Assembly: GCA_973895155.1 (NCBI GenBank)
Contig: OZ316896.1
Coordinates: 5,084,001 to 5,148,000, forward strand
Reading direction: 5' to 3'
Source of the DNA: Marsupella aquatica
Lineage: Eukaryota; Marchantiophyta
DNA: 64,000 nucleotides
Below the pieces are notes generated by a model. It made no database searches. It was not told the origin of the DNA and worked only from the letters and a program-made list of their open reading frames with translations. Below are positions 1-11,541 of this stretch, one piece after another (positions within the stretch are counted from its first letter, which is position 1; every line of letters begins with the position of its first letter). A program made the position numbers and the translations under genes.

Positions 1-1960
1 TCATTGCTTATCCGAAAGAGGAATCACGGTTCAGCATTGTCAATATGGAGAGCAGGATTTGAATTCCTGAGTGGAGAATAGACGCCTGGAGAGTGGAGAT
101 CATTGCCAGCTTCTTACGTAGCTGTGGAGTGTTCACAGAGCAAGTAGAACTATCGTAGCTGGAGAGGTGGAGTGCGGGGCCGAGCGGCTATGTAACGTGG
201 ATAGAGTAATGTCGGTGGTTAGATGCGTGGCTTTCGTTTAAGGAGAGGAAATGCCTGTGAGAGCATACAAGAGTAATGTACGTAGATTGTACCCCTTCTC
301 GTTAAAAGAAAGAGGAATTCGAGCAACGGAAAGACTCGCTGCTGACTAAAGAGTGCAGAATTTGCAGAGCATTGGGCGTTTCTAGCGGTCGTCGGCGAGT
401 ACTATCATCACGTAAAGGATGTGCCGAGGAATTGATTGTCAACCTAACCAGGACCGGTCCAGACATTACTACTGTGTGAAGGCATGGATCCCGCCCACAT
501 GCGAACGGAACTTGCATTGAGTCAAATTTGTAGCTCAAGGTAGATTGAAAGGCCTTCGAGGTGGCAGAAGCGTGCATGGAGGGCGACCTGAGAAGATCTA
601 GAGAGAATATGGTTTGGAGCTCCAAAGACTGTTTCTGCGAGCGAGTATTATTCACGCACTTCTCATGAGCAGGCTTGCTACAGCAGTAGAGCAGGTAGGA
701 TTGCAACATTGCTGTTGGAATTTAGACTAAACCACCGCCTAAGATTGATTGACAGATCGCCCTTTTCTCCAGGTGCCTCATTGAGTTGAGAGAGGCAGGT
801 GTTGGCTATCCTCTTCTATTAGATAGGTGTGGGATCGAGCTAAGATCTGAATGAGAGTTGAATGATCAGCATTAATAGCTCATGATCACGGGCTTACTCG
901 GCGGGGTGATTGCAGGTGATCGACTGGAGGGTAGATTACAGAAGCCACGTCGGGCGAGTGAGGCTCTGATGAGATGCTCCTACATTGCGGCTAGTCATTC
1001 AGTCGACAACTGAAAGGATGAAAGACGGTGTGATCACTCGCATGGGGAGGAGATCGTGCATCACAGCAGGATCTATAATCAGGCGATCCCTTGGGAGCCA
1101 TTCATCTCGTCAGCTCAACATGGGGAGTAGATAAAGGTGCTCCAGTAGAACTGTACAGTTGATCCTCCATTGAGCATTCTTTTGTCCAGTTGTGCGGATG
1201 AGGACGGGAGCACTACGCCCGACGACATTTGGTATCTCGAAGGCGTTGAATCTTACGGTCGACACTCGATAGTCAGCTCTGGCAGCAACAGTGAAAGAAT
1301 AGAGGTTGACAGAAAAAGAGAGAAGAGAGACAAATGTTTGACGCTAGTGCACTCGCGATAGACCAGCCTGGAGACGTGGTACCGGCCTTCATGCAGAATC
1401 TCGGGTGTTACTCACATTTCGTTTCACAGGGAGTGTCAATGGTGAATGTGCTTTGTTTGTTGGCTGAAATCCATTACAGTCAAGGAAGGGGATGCCGGGG
1501 AGAAGAAGTCCTAGAGTCTTGAAGACCAGTTTTATCACTCGTGTGTTTTTGCTGGGACGTGGTCTACCTTTGGAAGATGGATGTGATAGATTTTGGTAGC
1601 GACACAATTGATGGTGAGCTTTTCGCTTGTTTGCTCGATGTGGTTCTTGCATACCGATTTTCAGACCTCCTCTAGTCACAATCAACCGATCAATAGCAGG
1701 CAGATCTACGTATGATTGCTCTCGAATTGGCCGTTCACCATTGCATTTGCGTCATCGAGCACACTACAGGGCTCATTCTCTACCGACGCTTCAGTCCGCG
1801 TTTGGATTGGAGCACCGACGAACTCACGTGCGGATCTGTCTGCCTCGCCATTGAGAAGAATCTGCAATGTGGTGCAGAGGGCGACAACTGAGTGAGACTG
1901 GAGGAGAGCCTCCATCCATTTGAAGCTGTGGGGTAGCAACAGCTGCAGAGGGAGGGAGAC
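1..1960 (+). other. Upstream region and probable 5' leader of the EEP gene
   Basis: No convincing coding region was found on either strand. The short open frames here lack recognisable motifs. The stretch just before 1961 is purine-rich and runs directly into the ATG of the EEP gene, so at least its end is probably transcribed leader. No clear TATA box or transcription start could be assigned by eye. Confidence 0.4.
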
Positions 1961-4900
1961 ATGGAAAGGGTCCGTGGTCGAATCAGGCGCATTCGTCACC
2001 GATTCGAGTTGCCTTCGTGTCTGAAGCCCAAGAAGGATATTCCTAGTCTCATATACACAGTTCTGGAGAGGGAAAACAATGACCGCTCTTCACTTTTTCG
2101 TGGCCGACATCAGCACCTACGGCGTCAATCATCTTGTAAGGAAAGTTGCAGCAGAAGGGACTCCTTCCCGACGAGGAATGAGAATTGTAGACGTGTGCGT
2201 GACGATTGTCTGGGGGATATGAGCTTTTCTTGGGCCACTGACGACGATAGACTGTACTGCGAGAAGGAGAGTGGTGCGGATTGCTGGAACGCCAACATCC
2301 TTGCGGACCGAGAAGGACCCACAATTCGGGTTGCAACTTTTGACGTGGCCTTGTTCTCTCTTGCACCAGCCATTCCTCCAGAGCGCGCTTGTGCTGCTCC
2401 TGCCACTCCTAGTAAAACTCCAGCCGCAGCCCATACCTTCGAGCTCACTACACTTAGTCACAACTTCCACTCCAGCGACTCGTCGTCCATCTTCTCGGAC
2501 AAGTCCAAGTCCAATTCGAGCGACGCCAGCTCTGGAATGAATTCGTTCGCCAACTCCAGGGAGAGCGCTGATTCCAGCGAGACATTTGCAATTCTCTCTC
2601 AACATTCATCCAAGCCAACCCAATCATTCAACATCTGCTCTTCTGTTGATCCACCCAAGAATTATCATCCAGTGTTCGACATCAGGCGAGTTTGGAGGTC
2701 GTCATCTCCTGCCAGGGCCAGGTCCAAACCGACTACTCCCAAATCTAAGTCTTTGTCCCCTTTCAAGCCGGCGAGCGGAAAGAGCAATGCCTGTGGCAAT
2801 TTTTACCACTCCAAACTCAATCCAGTGTTTGGCCTCTCAGGCAGTGGCAGCAGCTCCCGGTGTCTGATGGATTCACTTCCCTCCCTCTTCAATGATCTGG
2901 TCACCTTCGGTGACCACCAGGGCTCGGATCGTGAGGACGCCGAAAGATGTCCTCACGTACCTTTCCATTGTGAGGAGAAGCGCATGTACTCTCCATCTAC
3001 ATTTTCCCAGATAGAATACTCCCCCTGCAACTCAGGCTTCCACACTCCAGTCCATCCGGAGCCCTTTCCTTCAGATTCTGGAGCTGGCTCCTCTTGCACA
3101 GCTTCTCCGGCAGAGCAATCCACTCCAATCTCCCCCTACACCAATTCAGGGTGCCTGTTCGACTCCCCTTGCAGCAATCTGTCCCCTCTCGCCCCTCGGT
3201 TCTACAGCGGCCCCCCAGAAACTCCGCAACCCCAATCAAAACCGTGCAGTGTTGCCACGTCCATCCTCGACATATTGCTGGGGGTAGATGCGGATATCAT
3301 TGCTCTGCAAGAGGTGCGCGCCGAAGAGGAACGTGGAATGAAGCCACTTTCTGAGCTCGCCGACGCTCTGGGCATGGAGTTCGCTTACGCTGAAAGCTGG
3401 GCTCCGGAATTTGGTAATGCCGTGCTCTCTCGATGGCCCATCAAGAGCGCATCTGTGCAGCAGATTCACGATGAGACAGATTACAGGTAACCGCATCAAC
3501 CCGTATTTCCATCGTTGTAAGGGAGAGGATAATTTTTGAAACCTCTGTATTTGATTGGTGATTTATGAGAAGCTCTGCCACGACTTTCTGGTCTCTGCTA
3601 GTCTGAGGTGCCTACTATGCTTTGAGAGCCTTTTCTGTGTGGTGTTAATGCATTCCCAGTAGGCTAGTGCGTAATTGTTCATAGATCCTTCTGCAATGGT
3701 CCCTTCTATTGAGACATTTTCAAGTCCTTGTGTTACAATTTGATCTCTTCTGTTGCTCAGTTCTAGAACCCTTGCAATGCTCACTTGTAACGTACTTGAT
3801 GGATTGCCCGACGCAAGTGGGCATGTAGAACGGAAGCCTAATCCCCTATTTGATCTGCATGTTGCCTTGCTGCAAAATCCTAAATGTGCATGAAACTGAA
3901 TCTCTCGAAAGTGAATAAACCTGTTGCGTTACGTGAGCTTAAAACCCGTCACTGCGTCCATTTGGCTTGCAAAGCTGTCATACGTTTGACGAATTTGTTG
4001 CGGATTTAAGGAACCAGGAAAGGGGTTCGTCTCATTCTATGAGTTGCCCCGTATCGGTCGAAAGGGAGATATGCTATGCGAGTGTGATCTAAGTCTCACA
4101 ATTCTGGATTGGAAAAGTGGTTGAATACCGAAGATGTTGACATTTGTTTCTCTCAAAGATAACTTCCCAATCTAAATTTATGTAGCAGAAATAAGAAGCT
4201 GAGGCGTATTGAACTGCAGACGTATCTCAGTAGAGGTCGCGTTGAATTATTAGGTTGAACCCTGTCACTGGCCGGAGCAGTCGCTCACAGCCAGTCTCCG
4301 ATTGGGTGGGAAGAATATGTTTCCCCAGCACTAACGTTCATGGAAAGGATAGTAAAGATGTCTCATGACAGTGTCATGTGCAGTGTGGCCTGCGGTCAAT
4401 ACGTTTTATCATGCTTGAGAAATCTCTAAGGCTGGAATTGTTGGAACAGGAATGTGCTGAAGGTTGTTGTGGAGGTGCCACTTGTTGGTGATCTTCATGT
4501 TTATTGCACACAATTGGATCATCTGGATGAAGACTGGAGAATGAAGCAGGTGGAGTCGTTCCTGCACATGTCGCCCGCATCACAACCCCACATTTTCGCA
4601 GGGAATTTCAATTCTCTGGACCGGTCAGACTACTCAAAGGACCGCTGGGAAGAGATAGTCCAAGTAAGCTGTGAGTTGCTTTGTGTGGTGTTGGTGTTGG
4701 TTTTGCTGGACATCTTTCCGTAGTGGTTCATCCAACCTTGGGGTTTGTTTCTCTATTCAGTCGGTGGTTTATTCAATCGTCCAAAGGACCACTCCTGACT
4801 GGTATATCTTCTGCAGGCACGCAAACAGGACAGGAAATTGTCTCCGAGGGGTGATGTTCTCAGGAAACTTGTTCAGGAGAAATCATACAAGGATGCCAAG

Positions 4901-5418
4901 GTGGCAATGGGTGACGGTCTGATGGAAGCGGGGCTCCAGTTGAAAGGACAAGGTTAGTCAGAATGGCTACATTGGTTTGAATGGACTTTTCGTCTGAGGT
5001 ACCCCAGTGTGTCGTTCAGTTCTTCTGGTTGTCATGACATCCTGATACACAATAGTACCGAGTTTGTACTATGCAGAACACGACTGGTTCCTACACTCTT
5101 CAGCTAGACATGCCTCCACTGCCGTCGAACAAATAATGATTGTGTCGTTTCACTTGTAGGCATACGGTTGATTGAGCTCTATTGCAGATCCAATTATACT
5201 TATTGAATATTTGACTTTCACGAGCTTCGCTGAAGGTTTGATTACATTGTGCAGGTGTCGATGGAACATGCCAACACGGCACGCGAGTTGACTACATCTT
5301 GGGATCTCCAAAACTCGCTTTTGATTTTGTTCCTGGCTCGTACTCTGTGGTATCATCAAGAGGCACCTCAAATCATGATCTGGCCCTAGTAGACTTGCAA
5401 CCACATTGTTTCTTGTGA
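1961..5418 (+). CDS. DNase I-like endonuclease/exonuclease/phosphatase (EEP) family protein, four exons
   Basis: Proposed exons are 1961-3486, 4450-4663, 4817-4952 and 5255-5418, giving 679 residues; all introns are GT-AG and all phases agree. Residues 1-120 are basic. The EEP fold opens at 122-136 (IRVATFDVALFSLAP). A Ser/Pro-rich, probably disordered insert fills about 140-428. The fold resumes with ADIIALQEV (metal-binding Glu about 451), FGNAVLSRWPI (Asn 486), QLDHLDEDWRMKQ (530-542), AGNFNSLD (559-566) and GTRVDYILGSP (634-644). The arrangement matches plant DNase I-like proteins of unknown substrate. The C-terminal motif usually SDH reads SNH (Asn 665), so activity may be reduced. A strong donor-like GTGAGTAAG at 5415 overlaps the stop codon, so a longer alternative 3' end is possible. 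The start is the first in-frame ATG; the family assignment is firm, the N terminus less so. Confidence 0.85.
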
Positions 5419-6340
5419 GTAAGCGTGAGAGTTGATCCTGGCTGCCGTGTTGTCCCCCTTCAATACGCGGAAGTACATGTGAAGTGATGAATCTTCCCTG
5501 CATGCACTCCTTGCAAGCCCTCGAAGGCAACCTTCGTCAATTTTGTTCTGTATATGTCCATACTGAATATGACATCAGGAGTGGAAGCCTCTTGAACTTT
5601 GCGGGTGGAGTTTTCAAAGATGCAGAAATTCACCCCAAGCGGAATGCCTCTTTTTAAGTCGGGCACTCTTTCACCTCCCTCGGTTCCTCACCGTATTCTG
5701 GGATTTTCAGATTGTCTGCGAAACCTCGGGTGATTTGGTAGTCGGATGGCCTATATGTTTTGAGAGAGAATGCTTCCTACGCAGTGGAGCTAAGTCTTTT
5801 CGGAAGCAATCTTAGAGAAACAGTTGTGAACAACTTGTGCAGGTCGGACCTCCACGGGCCACCAAGTGACTCACTGACATGTTTTGTAGATCGTCTTCCC
5901 GACACTTCTATAGCAACACCTCCGCTTCTGGGAATGGGAAAAATCTGATCCCGATTTTCTTGGATGACGGCCAAACAGAGGATTGTAATTCAGCATGTAC
6001 ACATAAGTGAGTGGCAGTAACACTTGCAAAGATGAATTTCTTCTTTGGATGGGAATGCCGAGCTCTGAGAATTTTTGCCCAACTTCTTCAGCAACATTCC
6101 AAGCTGATGTTCTGAGGGCCACGAGTAACTGTGGGAAGAAGAGTTTCAAATACAGTTCTGGTGCAGCGGAATACCGAGGACCTGCAGTCTGGGAGTCCCA
6201 GGAGACCGATTTTGATGCGGGGGTCTTTGTGCGGACACTTCAAACTGGCGAATGTATATTAGTTGGAAACTTGAAAAGCGTTTGGGGCCGGGCTGCGAGA
6301 CCAGCTGGTTACTATCCTGTCTAGCAGGCCGAGTTATTCT
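5419..6340 (+). other. 3' flank of the EEP gene
   Basis: Probable 3' untranslated region followed by intergenic sequence. The open frames here carry no motifs and are not flanked by convincing splice sites. Confidence 0.35.
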
Positions 6341-6344
6341 GGAT

Positions 6345-6397
6345 ATTAGCACCCTCATGAGCCTAAATCGGCAACCTACTTTCATGAGGGTGCTAAT
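6345..6397. repeat. Perfect 16-bp inverted repeat (hairpin)
   Basis: The arm at 6345-6360 (ATTAGCACCCTCATGA) is the exact reverse complement of 6382-6397, separated by 21 bases. It could be an RNA hairpin, the abutting ends of a small inverted-repeat element or an element footprint. The sequence alone does not decide between these. Confidence 0.8.
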
Positions 6398-6399
6398 GT

Positions 6400-6975
6400 C
6401 GTGGCTGGTTGAGGATATGTAATATATTTTTTCATAAATACATAAACAAGAGCAGAATCAATTACCTGCTTTCCTTACTTCCCTTCCTCAAGTTGTATCT
6501 GATCAGAACTTTGAAATTGATCTTGGCTGTGTTTGATCTGCAATTGTTGTCCTCGACAATCGGTGGATCTCTTAGCTTCGTGGTGATTACCACTACGGGA
6601 GGTTTTCATTGCTTTTCTGCCCAACTTCTTCAGCAACTAACTCAGCAGAGTTATTCTGCTACTTCAATATCTTGGCTACTCCCAATGGGAGCAGACGCCA
6701 TATCTCTTGGTGGTCCGCCACCTTGAATCGTTGGCCTGTTGCTACTGTTTCTATGACAAGAAAGACAAATTGAAAACTTCAATATCTTTCTTCTTGCTCC
6801 AATGGGAGCGGGCGCCACAATTAATGGTTGTTGGCCCGAATCCATCAAGGATCAAATCGACCTACTTTCCTTGGATGAAAGTATTGTAACCATCGAGGGC
6901 CACTCTGCCATCGAGGGCAAGGGATGGGGCCGGGTCGCTACGGAAATGGATACTACCTCAGTTGCTTGCCAAGCG
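6400..6975. other. Non-coding region with imperfect direct repeats
   Basis: Two related stretches at about 6650-6740 and 6775-6850 share the words ACTTCAATATCTT and CCAATGGGAGC, spaced about 130 bp apart. No gene is recognised. Confidence 0.4.
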
Positions 6976-6984
6976 CAGGGAGGC

Positions 6985-7190
6985 CCTGCCTTACGATTGA
7001 TGCTCTGAGCTGTTTTGGATCCTGAGACCCCTAGTTTGACAGTATTTGACAGATCCCATAACTTTGCTAGCATTTGACAGACCGCAGAAGCAAGTACTCC
7101 ACGGTACCTTTCTGGCTAGTACCACGGACGTAATTTAGGTCTAATAATCCTGATCTCTTTTCTGATACTTCCTCTTTAGGTATACGATTT
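6985..7190. repeat. Dispersed repeat block Z, copy 1
   Basis: This stretch shares long runs with about 12600-12840 and 29220-29470, for example GCTCTGAGCTGTTTTGGATC, CTGAGACCCCTA, TTTGCTAGCATTTGA and CTCCACGGTACCTTT. Copies 2 and 3 form the left edge of the two ankyrin segmental duplicates, so this isolated copy shows the block moves or duplicates independently of the gene. Confidence 0.75.
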
Positions 7191-7199
7191 TCTCTCAGC

Positions 7200-8047
7200 T
7201 GAAGCCCGAGAACGCGGCTGGATTCTCATCTAGAAATTGCAAATCATGTACGCCCTTCAACGAGGATATCAAAGATGATAACTCACAAACTGAGAAAGTG
7301 ACCATGAATTTCATTGTTCGTAAGTAGGATTTACCAATGTCAAAAGGGTGTTCAAAATTTTTCAGCTTTGGTGCGCAAAACTCTCAGTTGCTGAAAACAC
7401 TGCAAACACAGAAAGCTTGCTCTTTAGCTATTTCATGTGGATCGAGCAAATCTGATTGACAGCGAGTTTGCTTCTCAACGACAAAGCTTCGCAGTTCTTG
7501 CATCCTTGTCATTCGTACTTAAGCCTTGGGGATTTGGTAACCTTACGGATTTCCCCATCCTTACAACTCATTTGCCATTTGAAGCTAGTAGGCCATCAAG
7601 TAGGCCTGTATGTCGATGTAGAGCTCGGACCGTAGGCCATCTACTCTCGAGTAGAAGCAGAATCAATGCTCTTGTTGCGGATTTTTCCAAAAATATCTTA
7701 ATGCACGAAGAGCGAATCAAAACAGTACAGATCAGCTGGTCAGCGATATAATCTCCAATAGAATGATCTCTCTATTGCGATTCGACCGACCGATAGAGGT
7801 CCCGAAAGAAGACAAAAACCTTTGGAAAGCAACACAAGCTAGTCCAGGTTGGCCTCGAGACCGAACACAGCGGAGAAGGTACTAGCTCTGAAGGGAACTA
7901 TTTCTGTTGAACGACGTCATCTCTCGAAGCTACTGGTTTCCTTAATTTTCTGAGCCAGATTTTCTTCCACAACCTTCCACAACCTTCCCCTTCCCTACAA
8001 GCGTGCCACAAGGAAGGAAGAACGTAATTGTTCCAGTGCAACCCGAG
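7200..8047 (+). other. Upstream region of MGC gene 1
   Basis: No gene is recognised. About 7770-7990 resembles 9650-9800, sharing a cluster of ACCGA words, AAGAAGACAAAA-like runs and the segment around ATCTCT.GAAGC, suggesting a second, gene-less copy of the same upstream region. Confidence 0.35.
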
Positions 8048-8100
8048 AAGTTCTCTCGGATTTGATCGTGGGAGTCCGACGATTTTGCTCGATCGACCGA
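8048..8100 (+). promoter_or_regulatory. MGC-family leader element, one unit
   Basis: One copy of a conserved motif running from AAGTTCTCTCGGATTT through CGTGGGAG to GATTTTGCTCGA. It ends 54 bases before the ATG of MGC gene 1. Related units lie in the same position and orientation before the three other family members. The position suggests 5' untranslated region or core promoter; the function is inferred. Confidence 0.6.
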
Positions 8101-8153
8101 GGGCCAAGTCTGGCGTGGAACTGACCGTACAAGCGCCATCAACAGCTTACAGG

Positions 8154-8303
8154 ATGGGGTGTCTGCTTAGCAAGCCATCGACATCTGGCGACGCTTCTGC
8201 AGGTCAACACAGTCGTGGAGATGACGGGGGCGTCGGAACATTCTTCGGTGGAAGTGGAGGTGATGGCGGAGGGGCTGGAGGTGGTGGAGCTGGAGGAAGC
8301 TAG
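8154..8303 (+). CDS. Small MGC-start glycine-rich protein (family member 1)
   Basis: Predicted 49 residues. The N terminus MGCLLSKPS has Gly2 for N-myristoylation and Cys3 for palmitoylation, so the protein is predicted to sit on the cytosolic face of the plasma membrane. Residues 23-49 are mostly Gly (about two thirds) with Asp and Ser. The ATG is set by comparison with three other loci, all having the context ACAGGATGGGG followed by a Cys or Gly codon and KPS. The preceding TTACAG could also be a splice acceptor of a leader intron. The 3' flank is homologous to that of member 2 at 12022-12250, supporting a shared transcription unit. Molecular function is unknown; it resembles no named family beyond generic glycine-rich proteins. 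Confidence 0.6.
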   Translation: MGCLLSKPSTSGDASAGQHSRGDDGGVGTFFGGSGGDGGGAGGGGAGGS

Positions 8304-8560
8304 GTTTGGTAGAATGCATCCTTGTTATGAATACTGGTCGATCGATCAGAGCGATGTAGCTCATAGCAGGCCAGTTATAGATATGTTTCAATCTATACGC
8401 GGTAATAAATCGCAAGCCAAGAGTCAGTCTTTGAGCATCGGGAGTCAATAGATCAAATTGTTTCCAGGCTGTTAATAAAATAGTCAATCTAGCTGGATTC
8501 ATATTGAGAATGTCGACGTTCAATGATGATTAGCATACTCTCTAGCCTGGTGGGCGTAAA
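8304..8560 (+). repeat. Conserved 3' flank of MGC gene 1
   Basis: Similar to 12022-12250 after MGC gene 2: both carry a TATGAATACTGGTCGATC-like stretch, a GCAAGCCAAGAGTC block and TGGATTCATATTGAGAATGTC. It is probably the shared 3' untranslated region of the family. Confidence 0.55.
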
Positions 8561-8961
8561 TAACACTTCACAGGATACATCTTCTCAATTTGTGAGCTAG
8601 AACTGGGGACAAATTGTGCATCTACGAAAGTGAGATACCTTCGTTTGACAGCGTAATTAATGCAGAATGTCAGAATGTTTCAAGTTCTTTTAACCGCCAT
8701 TTTGAATGCATCTAAGTTATTCTTTAGTCACTCGCGCGCAATGCTCAAGCTGAATAGATTTCAAGATTTTTCAATTTGCGAAGTCCGTTAGCTTGACTGC
8801 TCTGTGCGGGCGTAAGATTGTAAGGCCATGTTGAGGTTCCACTCATCACTTGAGAGTCAATTAATTTGGTATCACTTTGAAATCTCCTTGTCCCAATTCA
8901 ATTTCAGCAGGCGAGTGACTACAGCAAGCATACAATGCTTGAATTTTTTCAATTTCCTTTG

Positions 8962-9351
8962 TCACAGTATAAGCTTTTGCAATATCTGGGTATCCATTCG
9001 TAAACCCTCGAGGTTTGGCAACGTCCCTTCAAGATCAGGGTCATCGTATTTGGGAATGCATTTGCCTGTAGCCCTTTCTCCAACAATCAATTGTATACGT
9101 TCCCTAGCTCCACCATCCTTGATTATGCTTTGCGAACAGGTTCTGATGCCTAGACCATATTTTATCCAATCAAACTTGTAAAACCTGTTCAAGTTTAAGT
9201 GACTCCAATTCTTTGGCTGGCTTGGTCTTCCCTTGCGGCCCACTCTGCAGTTGTTTGTGTCCGGGTGTGTGAGCCAGACAATTCTCTGATACGCAATACG
9301 ATCACCTTGTCTGGCTTGGTAGCTTCTTGTTACTGCAATTATGGAAAGCAA
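8962..9351 (-). CDS. Unidentified open frame of 129 residues
   Basis: The composition looks protein-like (mixed, with few low-complexity runs), with segments such as RIVWLTHPDTNNCRVG, FYKFDWIKYGLGIRTC and CIPKYDDPDLEGTLP. I do not recognise the family. It may be an exon or decayed fragment of a larger gene; no partner exons were found nearby. It could also be chance. Confidence 0.25.
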   Translation of the reverse strand: MLSIIAVTRSYQARQGDRIAYQRIVWLTHPDTNNCRVGRKGRPSQPKNWSHLNLNRFYKFDWIKYGLGIRTCSQSIIKDGGARERIQLIVGERATGKCIPKYDDPDLEGTLPNLEGLRMDTQILQKLIL

Positions 9352-9449
9352 ACGCGTAAGTTCCCACCGTTATGTACGCTTGAAGGAAAGCAACCTAAAT
9401 TCTACGCGCCACACAAAACTCATCACGAGACAACGAAGAACATTTAGGT

Positions 9450-11371
9450 TCTGGGCCGTGGATTGAATTGAACTGATTCCAAGAAGTCAGCGAATCTCAA
9501 CACGGCGGAAGGGACACACAGGACGTGCAGATTCTTGGGATTAAATCGGCTGATTCAATGTCCAGCAGCACCACATATTGGCTGATCGCCCAACGTGCAA
9601 AGACCGGCCAATTCAATGAAAACAGTACACAGCATCAGCAGTGGGAATAATTCTCCGGTCGATCATGCGACCGATCCAAAGGGAAGAAAACAAAACCAGT
9701 AAAGAATTCAATTGCACGACCTCGGAAGGCGATAATCTCTGAAGCCTAATGGTTTCCTGAACTTTTATAGCTACATTTTCTTACACAACATGCTTTGCTT
9801 CGCCTCCCCTAAAACCTAGAGAAGCATGACAACCAACTTCCTGAGGTGGTGTGGCGTTAGAGAGAGCCCACCTAGCGCTTGCCCAAATGTTGACAATTCT
9901 TGCACGAAGCTTTATTCAACCTTCAGTTCCCATCACTAGTCCAATTCACACATTATAACTCTAGGTAGCGATGATCGGAAGTATCAGCCTATTCACAAAG
10001 AAAGCTTGACCTATGTCGTCATGGCTACTGCAGGTACGAGAAGCATTACTGTTTGACTGGTTAAAACCCTCAAGCACCTGTGACACTCTAGAATGATACC
10101 AAGATCTAAAGGATGCCTGCTACATCTTTATTCATCTGCATGCCTTCGATAAATCCCTTAAATATGGTACTTAGGGCCGGTTCGAATTCGGTAACACTAC
10201 ACTAGGGCAACCTTATACGACGACATGAAAGTACACTGGTAACTTTTATAAACAGCACAAGACTATACTTCTAGATCAAAGAGTATGAATGTTGACCTGG
10301 GTCAAACTGAAGAGACTCTGTTTTCTCAATAGTTTTCTCTACGGCTAAAACCCCACAGATCAACCTAGCAGGATATGGGCATGTCTGAACAGTACAGTAC
10401 TCGTTGATTGCTGGTAGGTGCCCCTATAGTTCTGCAAAGCACTGACTGTATTGTGGAAAGTGCTCACTGGGACAGCAGCTTGGGTGACATTTGATATGTG
10501 AACTATTGGTGAAACCAATACTTTAGACGTTTTCGGGCATTGAGAACAGCCGTCCCTACATCCTCGTCAAATGTACGACTCATGCCTTTCGTTTGAAGCC
10601 TAAGTAGATGATTCATCAAAGCGCGTTGATCAAAGAAGCTGGTTGTCACTCCTGCATGTGTCATGCTGTGGGCCCTTCACGCATGTGAGCAAGATAGCCA
10701 AACAAACCTGTTGGGATTTGAAAAATGTCGCAAGCGCCAAGACGGGTTGAATCGATCCGTAGAAACCCCTCTCATCTTTCCAGAAACGCTGGACGGCTGG
10801 ACCATGTAACTTCGGGCGCAGGACTTCAAAACGATGGTAAGAAGGGTCAAGACGCTGTAAGTGCTGCTGTTCTTCTGGGCCTTGTTGTACCTCGCCGTCC
10901 TTTCCAGAACTTTGACTCGGTCTTCAAATTTGACGACAAATGCCCGCACTAAAGTCGGTGGAGACTGAAATTCGTAAACAACATGCCCCTGAACAGCGAA
11001 GTACATACGAACAGATCGCTGTTTGCAATTTGGCGTTTGACGTTTTTCGTCGATGGAAGTGGCACTTAGAATGGGAGGTTAGAAACACGTAAAGTGTGCC
11101 ACAATCCAAGCTACGCGCAGGTGCTTCGCGAGCCTCGTCTGATCCTGCAGGAAGCCTGAACTCTATGTCACCGCAATTCCTACCCGCGTTTTCAGATAGA
11201 GCACGACATGAAGAATGTCTGTACGACTGTATATATATACCCATGAGGGCACTTCGAGTCCATTGAGAATTGTAGGGAAACGCATCAAGTTACTGTACTG
11301 AGCTTAATTTGTCAGTGAGAGCGCAAGGACTGGACTACATCTCCACAAGCGTAATTGTTTCAATAAAAATC
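9450..11371. other. Intergenic region, no recognised gene
   Basis: About 9650-9800 resembles the region upstream of MGC gene 1. Open frames at 10677-11006 (-) and 10725-10952 (+) overlap each other antisense and carry no recognisable motif. The stretch 11225-11240 holds an alternating TATATATA run about 300 bp before MGC gene 2, a possible TATA region. Confidence 0.35.
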
Positions 11372-11503
11372 GGGAAATTCTCTCGGATTGGAACGTGGAA
11401 GGACAGAGGAAGATTTTGCTCGAGCGTAACTGTGATCAAGACGAAATCGGCAAGTTCTCTCGGATTCCAACGTGAGAGGACACGCAGAAGATATTGCTCG
11501 AGG
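11372..11503 (+). promoter_or_regulatory. MGC-family leader element, two tandem units
   Basis: Unit 1 (11372-11426) and unit 2 (11449-11503) both run from AAATTCTCTCGGATT or AAGTTCTCTCGGATT through AACGTG to GATTTTGCTCGAG or GATATTGCTCGAG. Spacing between units is about 77 bp, and unit 2 ends about 38 bases before the ATG of MGC gene 2. Confidence 0.65.
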
Positions 11504-11541
11504 GAAACTGACAGTGCGCGTCGCCAGCGAGAACTTACAGG

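Noticed and set aside
2125-2605. Minus-strand frames under exon 1 of the EEP gene
   Set aside because: Shadows of the recognised coding strand.
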